Assembly (NCBI GenBank): GCA_034096865.1
Contig: JAWQFJ010010173.1
Location: forward strand, 1 to 13,302
DNA from: Theodoxus fluviatilis
Taxonomy: Eukaryota; Mollusca; Gastropoda; Cycloneritida; Neritidae
DNA: 13,302 bases
Direction of reading: 5' to 3'
Position numbers and translations under genes: made by a program. Shown here in pieces: positions 7,484 to 13,302 of this stretch. The notes below the pieces were generated by a model that searched no databases, was not told the origin of the DNA, and saw only the letters and a program-made list of their open reading frames with translations. The stretch's first letter is position 1. The number at the start of each line of letters is the position of its first letter.

Positions 7484-8512
7484 GCTTAGCAACTAATATC
7501 CACACTTTTCACAATGCTTCTCTGCGTACAGTAGTGCGTTGCTGTCTCTCTCTGTCCAGACAAGCTCCACCCCCGCAAATCATCGGAGTCCTCGACCTCC
7601 CGGCAACTCGGGTCACTCCGACCTTCCGACATCCAGGCCTGGCCACCACCATCTGTGATGGCTGTCTGCTTCCGGAAGCTTGGACTTTGACCCAGAGCTG
7701 TTGCCATCCACAGCACAGACCCCCACCGGACGCTGCTGTCTGCAACAGTCAAGGACCGCTATCCTCACCTGATATGAAGGGTGACTGAAGTGGTCCTTGA
7801 ACCTCAGACCTGGGCTAAGTGACGGAATATGTGGTGTCCGGAAACATGCATATGCCAAATTCTTTAGGCGCACTCGGTTGCCAAACAACCTACGCCATGA
7901 CATGGAACCAGTTACCTGCAAAGCCGGCACTGCATGGTCATCGTCATCAGCAGCAGCAGCAGCATTAGGAGAAGCAGCAGTGTCTACAAGACGCAGCGCT
8001 GCACCTTGCAATACGAGGGAGGTCGTGCTACGTGGATGCAGACAGAGAGCATGGGAATCTCCACCTCTCAGACGACACTCCTTTCACAGCCAGTCTGCAA
8101 TGGAGACGAACTTGCCCGAGTTCTTCCCACGGATGTGACCTGCAACGCTACCTACCTCAGGAGTCGCCATTACGTCTCTTCTCAGGGTGCAGTTAGTGCC
8201 AACTTTGGACAAGGGACGGAAGTCTACTGAGTCCAGTTCTCTTGGAAGGCAGTGTAGAATGGAGGCTGCTCTGGGTCTACGACAAAGAAGAACGCCAAGA
8301 ATACAACTTCACCCTTATGATGGGAGAACAGTGTCTTCAAGGGAGGAAACTCCAGTGCTTGGGCCAGAGTTGTCTCCCCTGCAACTGCTGCATGTTATGA
8401 TGACGTTAGCGATTATGACGTCTATGGCGGTGTTCTGATCCGTCCACAAATATGTCCGGCACCAGACTTTGAACAAAGGAAACCCGGGTCAGGGTGGCCT
8501 CAAGCCCTTTTC
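7484..8512. other. GC-richer block with overlapping ambiguous frames, right arm
   Basis: Mirror of 4842-5870. On the plus strand a strong pyrimidine tract ends in CTGTCCAG at 7558, and an acceptor-like CTTCTCAG lies at 8178-8185 before an 83-codon frame ending at 8438. A stop-to-stop frame of 69 codons (8321-8530) contains the segment YDDVSDYDVYGG. The plus strand is slightly favoured because it agrees with the exon at 6964-7035 and the poly(A) signal at 10839. Confidence 0.4.
7949..7963 (+). repeat. (AGC)5 triplet repeat, right copy
   Basis: Mirror of 5391-5405, same unit count. Confidence 0.85.
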
Positions 8513-8897
8513 TCACACAGCTGGTCTTAGCAGCTGTTTCAACAGCTCTTTCGTCTCGGACTAGGAATACACATCTGTATATTGATATACTCTAAATTTG
8601 TATACCTCTTTTGAGAGTAGTTCATTTCCTTCTTCACCCAGACCACCTCCACCCCACCCACCTAAGAAAAGTTTATTTACATTTGAGTTTTAGAGTGTTT
8701 TGTTTTCTGATCCATAGTTGGTCAGAGCAAGAGTTGCAGTCTCCTCGTTTTCTTTCGATTTTACCTGTAGGAGAGTTCATAATGAGAGCCTCAGGGGTTG
8801 GGGATAAACCCAACCTCTGGACTGCCTTGGGCCGTGTGGGGGGGCGAGGCTTCCCCTGACCCTGGGGCCGTGGCAGGTCTGAGCGAGGGAATGCCAT
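8513..8897 (-). other. Frame-consistent chain of three exon-like pieces, right copy
   Basis: Mirror copy of 4457-4841 on the minus strand with identical candidate splice sites and the same LxxLL-containing third piece. Confidence 0.15.
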
Positions 8898-8997
8898 CAG
8901 GAACTGCGCGTACCCCTGGTTCTCCCCTCGCTCACAACTTTCGCAGCTCTCTGTGCTGGTGATGGGAGGGAGCGGGACCAGGCTAACCTCGCCAGAC

Positions 8998-10324
8998 TAT
9001 CGCCATGGTAACGCTGTGCAATCGCACCATCACATCGCTTGTACAGATTTGTCTGTCTTGCGGTACGACCACTATTTCTGTTTTCTAGCGTACTCCTGTG
9101 TACTCAATGGGATAGATTCTTGTAGATAACGTGTATGTAGGTATTCTCATGCCATAAAGTTGAGCACGAGCTATGTGTGGCTGAAATCACAAATGATGAG
9201 AAGTCTGTTGATCAATATGCACCAAACATAATATTGAAGTCATTCCGTCTCGTCAGCTTGTATGTAATACAACTCTTCAAGACCAGTTTTGCAGTATTTT
9301 GGCATGTTTCAGAGACAATCAGTCACGACTGAGAAACAATTGATCAATTCACTGCCTGACTTAAGAATAGCCTTGACTTAGCCCACACTGAATGCTGGCT
9401 CAGAAATGTCCCTTTGGTTACCGAGTCTCTGCCTGCCTAGTTTTGTTGTTGTTTCTGCTGTTGAACATTTTAACCTCTCTATCCCTCCATGTACTGTTGT
9501 GAGAAGAGTCCAATTTTTTTCTGTCTAACCTCAGGTTGTGTGTGTACTGTGCTAACCAACGTCCCCATAGGCTGTCATGAGCTGTTCATTGAGTTAGAGG
9601 TTCTTGTGATTGTAGCATAGTGGCAATATATTTGTAATTCAAAAACATGTTTATGTACAAGTTTTGAAGGGTTGAGTGCAATGAGGTGATACAAAAATAT
9701 GTACAAAATGATTTGATGTGAACAAAGATGTATTTATTTGTATATTGTTTGTGATACTGACACACATTTTCTGCATGTAAATAGAAGGGAAAAAAAACAT
9801 TTATTATAAATGTAAAACAAGAAAATGTTTGTCGTGTACATTGAAGTGGTGTGGTGTTAGTGTGAAGTAGGCAGGCAGGGCAGAGACTCAACACGTACCA
9901 GTTGGACATGTCTGCACAAAAGCAGCAGCTTGTCCAAATTTTGACCGACCAATCACATCACCACTGTGGCCTTTGATGTATACCGCCGTTAGTGATGTAA
10001 GGATACTCAACCAGGCTAAACATTACCAAGGCCCTTTCTCATCAACGCATTGTGATATTCCATTGTTGTCTCACGTGATCTTGACAGACGTGTTTTACTT
10101 GCTTAAACCAGTTTGTGACATTACACTTAACCAACATATTGACTGTTTATTCAATGACGTTTCACCCAGTCCGTCTTCTGTATTTGGTTACCGTCGGTAA
10201 GAGGAAATAAGCTCAGTAGTTACTCCACAGTCTAATCAGTGCTAATGATTACCGCAAAATGTTTTTCGCCGAGAAACCACAGACAAACGTAACAGCTAGA
10301 AGTTGACCGAACAGCAGAGGAGAC
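8998..10324. other. Non-coding stretch, right arm
   Basis: Mirror of 3030-4356. The T9 run is shortened here to eight by a substitution at 9789. Confidence 0.65.
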
Positions 10325-10334
10325 AAGTGCCTTG

Positions 10335-10423
10335 AAACTAGTCTTCCATCATGAGCAGGCAGTCTTCTAACTCGAGCAGTCTTCTACCACGAGCTGACTC
10401 CTAGCTCGAACAGTCATCGAGCT
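10335..10423 (-). repeat. Imperfect short tandem repeats with CTCGAG motifs, right copy
   Basis: Mirror of 2931-3019, preceding the plus-strand candidate last exon. Confidence 0.5.
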
Positions 10424-10479
10424 CGAGAAGACAGAACACTTCCAAGCAACTGTCAGCACTGACGACCGCAGATTCATGA

Positions 10480-10731
10480 CAGATCAAGAGAACTTCCTAT
10501 GACGAGGACAAAGGCGTCCTCTCAAAAGGGGTGGCGATGAAGAGAGTCCAAGCAGAATCTGTGGCCACTCAATCTGGGTTTGGGGACCACTGTGCCCCAG
10601 CTACAAAGTCGGTGCAGACCTCGAAGCGAACGGTGCTTTCGAGGCCAAGTTCCCTACAAGGGAACAGGGAAAAGAGACTGGGTCTGAAGAGCCCAGTGAG
10701 GGGGCGACACACCGAGACGCCAGCAAACTGA
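10480..10731 (+). CDS. Candidate last exon with downstream poly(A) signal, right copy
   Basis: An 83-codon open frame ends in TGA at 10729-10731. It is basic and Ser/Thr/Arg/Lys-rich, with stretches such as KRTVLSRPSS and GNREKRLGLKSP, and looks like a disordered nuclear-protein tail. A possible acceptor (GACAG at 10478-10482) follows a CACTGAC branch-like motif. An AATAAA lies 108 bases after the stop. The same frame continues upstream as two shorter pieces interrupted by TAG (10402-10404) and TGA (10477-10479), beginning at an ATG at 10351. Either these upstream pieces are intronic, or this is a decayed gene. No family is recognised, and the opposite strand is also open for 87 codons. Confidence 0.22.
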   Translation, partial: QIKRTSYDEDKGVLSKGVAMKRVQAESVATQSGFGDHCAPATKSVQTSKRTVLSRPSSLQGNREKRLGLKSPVRGRHTETPAN

Positions 10732-10838
10732 ATTTTCGCCGTGCACCTCGTTCTGTGTCGTTGTGCCCTCGTGGTGGTGCTGTGTGTGCACCGTGCAGTA
10801 GGCAGTGTTGTGGTTCGTTTGTAACCCCACAAAACAAA

Positions 10839-10844
10839 AATAAA
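10839..10844 (+). terminator. AATAAA polyadenylation signal, right copy
   Basis: Canonical AATAAA followed by a T/GT-rich stretch (AAGTTTTGTTAC from 10853), 108 bases after the stop of the candidate last exon. The hexamer is common in AT-rich DNA; position and strand agreement raise its value. Confidence 0.3.
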
Positions 10845-10950
10845 ATGTTTATAAGTTTTGTTACATTAAAAACTTTTAAATGCCACTTTTTTCGCTATTT
10901 GTTATTTTGATTCTACTTTGGGATAGTTTCAGAGTGTGTGAATTCGGTTT

Positions 10951-11217
10951 GTGTGTGTTTGGCTCAGATGTTGTGTGGTGATCCAGCCCAGATTATCAGA
11001 AATAAAGCACCATTCGATACAGGCCTGCAAAGTGTATAAACACAAAAGTAGCCCCTATCCCACTATCATTGAAAATTATATTCAGAAGACAAAACAGATG
11101 CAACTTTTTAATGATTTATTGGGCAAAGGACACCACTCCGCAAGCACTACAAGAAGCACATGCAGGGGAAGCTTCATGCCAGCAGATAATATTTTCTTTC
11201 ATGCTAAGTCAACTTAA
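10951..11217 (+). other. Open frame of unknown meaning in AT-rich DNA, right copy
   Basis: Right-arm counterpart of 2137-2403, differing at two residues (Met and Gly where the left arm has Ile and Ala). It lies about 110 bases beyond the candidate poly(A) signal, on the same strand. No family recognised. Confidence 0.1.
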
Positions 11218-11272
11218 AAAATTAACTTGAAGAGATCACAAATCGCACAAAAACTGAAAGCACACCTTTTGC

Positions 11273-11551
11273 TTGTCAAATACCTCTTTATGTGGATTTC
11301 GTGTTAAGTCTAGCAAGGCTGATCAAAAGGTCAAAGAACGATTTTACATGACACCCTCGGTAGCTGCTGCAGTGTACTTTGTGGCTACAGCCCATGGCCA
11401 TAGGGTTTACATAGCAATTCCTATACGCCAAAGCATCCTCAAACACTCCTACACTTTAGCGACACTCATTCACCACGTACTTTTCAAAGTGTTCTCCCTC
11501 ACCGAATTGACTTTGAGAGCAAAGTCAGTGTTCCAGGCAAATGCTAACTGA
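11273..11551 (+). other. Second open frame of unknown meaning, right copy
   Basis: Mirror of 1803-2081 with the same translation. The 2-base indel between the arms falls just beyond its stop, so this frame is unaffected by it. Confidence 0.1.
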
Positions 11552-11555
11552 TGTA

Positions 11556-13206
11556 GTTACCCTGTTGACAAGTTCACAGTTACCCAACTTACTTCTGGAT
11601 GTAATGCAGTAAGGCAATGTCAACATTCTGTCCCAGGACATAGCTGTTCTTAATGACACTACTACAAACTGTGGCCTGAGGGGAAAATATATGTTATGCC
11701 ACCTGGCCTCTGAAGTTTGCCATGCAATAAAATAGTGCCATGCGTTCTTGAATGTAATATAGTCTTGAGTAGTCCAGTATAAATATAAAGTTGCACACAC
11801 ATAATGACATGTTGGTGGTTGTATACTGATTTATATATATATATATTGATCTCTTGAGTAGCACACATACTACATTAGATAAATCCATACAGCTGGTTGC
11901 ATAAATAAAATATCCAAATTGAGTAGGGCAATATTATTTTAAGGTGCACCAATGGATGTAAAACAAGAAAAAGGAGTATTATGGAGCACTTTAGGGAAAG
12001 CTAGGAGTATTAACAAACATTCACCATGGAGTTGTTGGAAAAAGTTAAACGGGTTTGCTGAGGTAATTCAAAATAAAAACTTTTTGAATTCCGTGACAAG
12101 TATGTTTCTGATATGCCAGGTTGTGTAAAACTGGTTCTGTAAGAATACTTGGTCCAGCAGTGCCACTGAAAAGTCTACTAACATCTAGTCCATATACTGA
12201 GAAAATCTGAAAATGTATCTTGCAAACTGTTGGTCAATACAATCTGAAACTGGTGATATTCAGGGAGTGGGAATTCCCAAACGTTTTGAAACTGCATACT
12301 ACGCAGTACATGTGGAGAGCTGAATGAAAACATTCTTCTAATAAACTGAACTGTGAAATTGTGGTAAACAAGAAAGGTTATCAATGTTTCCAGTATTGTC
12401 CTACAATGAAATTACTGTTGAGCTCCATACAGTTATTCAAACAATGAACTGAAATACATCACAGTATAATAGTCACACAATAAGATTGAAGCGCGTCTAT
12501 GAGTACGTTGGTATCAAATGTCCCGTTGCAAGATTCTGACTTTTAAAAGAAAATATCAGATATAGAATTAATTAAAATGCTGACATTATGATGTAGAAAC
12601 TGAAAAGCAAACAAAGACATTAACATGTTATGCACAGCTATGTGGTGGTTCATATTCTCAATAACACAAATCTATTTTTAAATATTTCAAAACAGACACA
12701 ATGTAATATCCCAGTTTATATAGTCTGGAAAAACCAATCTCTTTGTGGGTAAAATACATACTGTAACTGTAAATCTAACAACAATGACATAAACCTGTAA
12801 AAAAATGTATAACCAAAGCAGCTTTGTCACAAATCCAACAGCATCTGAGAAAAAGTAAAATGCACTAAATGCTGCCCTTACTTCTAAAGTCAGCAATCAA
12901 ACAAAATATCTGAGACTATATGAAAATCTCTGGCACTAGACCAGCACATAACAAGCCAACAACAAAAAATATCACAAGACCAAGAGAGGATTATGCTCAA
13001 TGAAACTGATGAGCTCATTGTGATAATAAACTGGATCCTGTCATTTTCATAGACATGTCCTCTAAAAATTGTTTCTGAATGGAATGTTCACTGAAACTCC
13101 TGCACAGTGCATAGAAGTTGAACATGCGCACTGCAGAATTTGAAGAAATTTAAACTAATTTCTATGTTTTCCTAACATACTTACCAGTAGACAAACCAGT
13201 GATATA
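11556..13206. other. AT-rich outer stretch, right arm
   Basis: Mirror of 150-1802 with nothing further. The extra CA at about 11575 lengthens one spurious minus-strand frame from 74 to 91 codons relative to the left arm, showing that frame is not conserved. Confidence 0.7.
11832..11845. repeat. (TA)7 microsatellite, right copy
   Basis: Mirror of 1511-1524 with the same unit count. Confidence 0.9.
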
Positions 13207-13220
13207 TGACCTTTTGACCT
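13207..13220 (-). promoter_or_regulatory. AGGTCA direct repeat with 2-base gap, right end
   Basis: Mirror copy of the DR2-type site at 136-149, read as TGACCTTTTGACCT on the plus strand. Confidence 0.3.
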
Positions 13221-13231
13221 CGAAAAAAAGA

Positions 13232-13302
13232 ATTTGCATAATTCATACCCACGTGACTGTCTGCCCTGGCCAATCCGGCCGCTTAGACATAGGCAGGGGC
13301 GC
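13232..13302 (+). promoter_or_regulatory. Outward-facing promoter-like module, right end
   Basis: Mirror of the left module: ATTTGCAT (13232-13239), CACGTG (13250-13255) and CCAAT (13270-13274), pointing off the right edge. The window stops before the position where the TATA box would be. If the palindrome continues, a second divergent copy of the flanking gene should begin just beyond this end. Confidence 0.35.

Larger units (their letters stand above)
6884..13302 (-). repeat. Right arm of the giant inverted repeat
   Basis: This is the reverse-complement partner of 54-6470, 6419 bases against 6417. Every long open frame on one strand of the left arm recurs on the opposite strand here. A few residues change: Ser to Pro at the pair 3565/9789, and two substitutions at 2225/11129 and 2254/11100. 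The arm reaches the last base of the window, so the sequence may continue to pair beyond it with positions 1-53 of the left flank. Confidence 0.97.

Noticed and set aside
7797..8138. 113-codon plus-strand frame and the overlapping 98-codon frame at 7934-8230
   Set aside because: Two long frames overlap in different phases with equally plausible translations, and neither begins at a credible start. This is the expected behaviour of stop-poor DNA; kept only as part of the ambiguous block.
54..13302. Transposon with very long terminal inverted repeats
   Set aside because: No transposase, integrase or polymerase frame, the repeat occupies nearly everything, and target-site duplications cannot be seen because the outer edge is not inside the window.

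Overview
The window is animal-like nuclear DNA, not prokaryotic. It is AT-rich and mostly non-coding, with a few GC-richer islands, intron-like splice signals, microsatellites and a dense array of a GACCTT/AAGGTC motif. There are no bacterial-style operons, ribosome binding sites or long reading frames. From memory, dispersed GACCTTGACCTT-type repeats are common in molluscs and some other marine invertebrates. A mollusc or similar invertebrate is therefore my best guess, held loosely.

The dominant fact is architectural: almost the whole window is one giant inverted repeat. The left arm (54-6470) reappears as its reverse complement in the right arm (6884-13302). Paired coordinates sum to 13354 in the inner part and to 13356 outside a 2-base indel near 1779/11575. 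I could find only seven single-base differences, one 2-base indel and one 13-base indel by eye, so identity is above about 99.8%. A unique 366-base spacer (6488-6853) separates the arms. The left 53 bases have no partner inside the window, and the right arm runs to the last base, so the outer edge of the palindrome is unresolved.

From the centre outward each arm holds the same layout. First comes a core of AGGTCA half-sites with small hairpins. Next is a triplet repeat abutting the best exon-like segment (6964-7035 and its mirror). A GC-richer block of about 1 kb follows with many ambiguous overlapping frames. After an AT-rich stretch there is a candidate last exon followed by AATAAA (10480-10844 and mirror). 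A long AT-rich outer stretch ends in a promoter-like module (octamer, CACGTG, CCAAT and, on the left, TATATAA) that points out of the window.

The exon-like pieces on the centre-to-edge strand could belong to one gene present in two divergent copies, but no protein family is recognisable and every gene call here is weak. The strong results are the palindrome itself, the AGGTCA array at its centre and the symmetric outward promoter-like ends. The main alternative to a real palindrome is an assembly or library fold-back; the unique spacer and the arm differences argue against the simplest form of that artefact.
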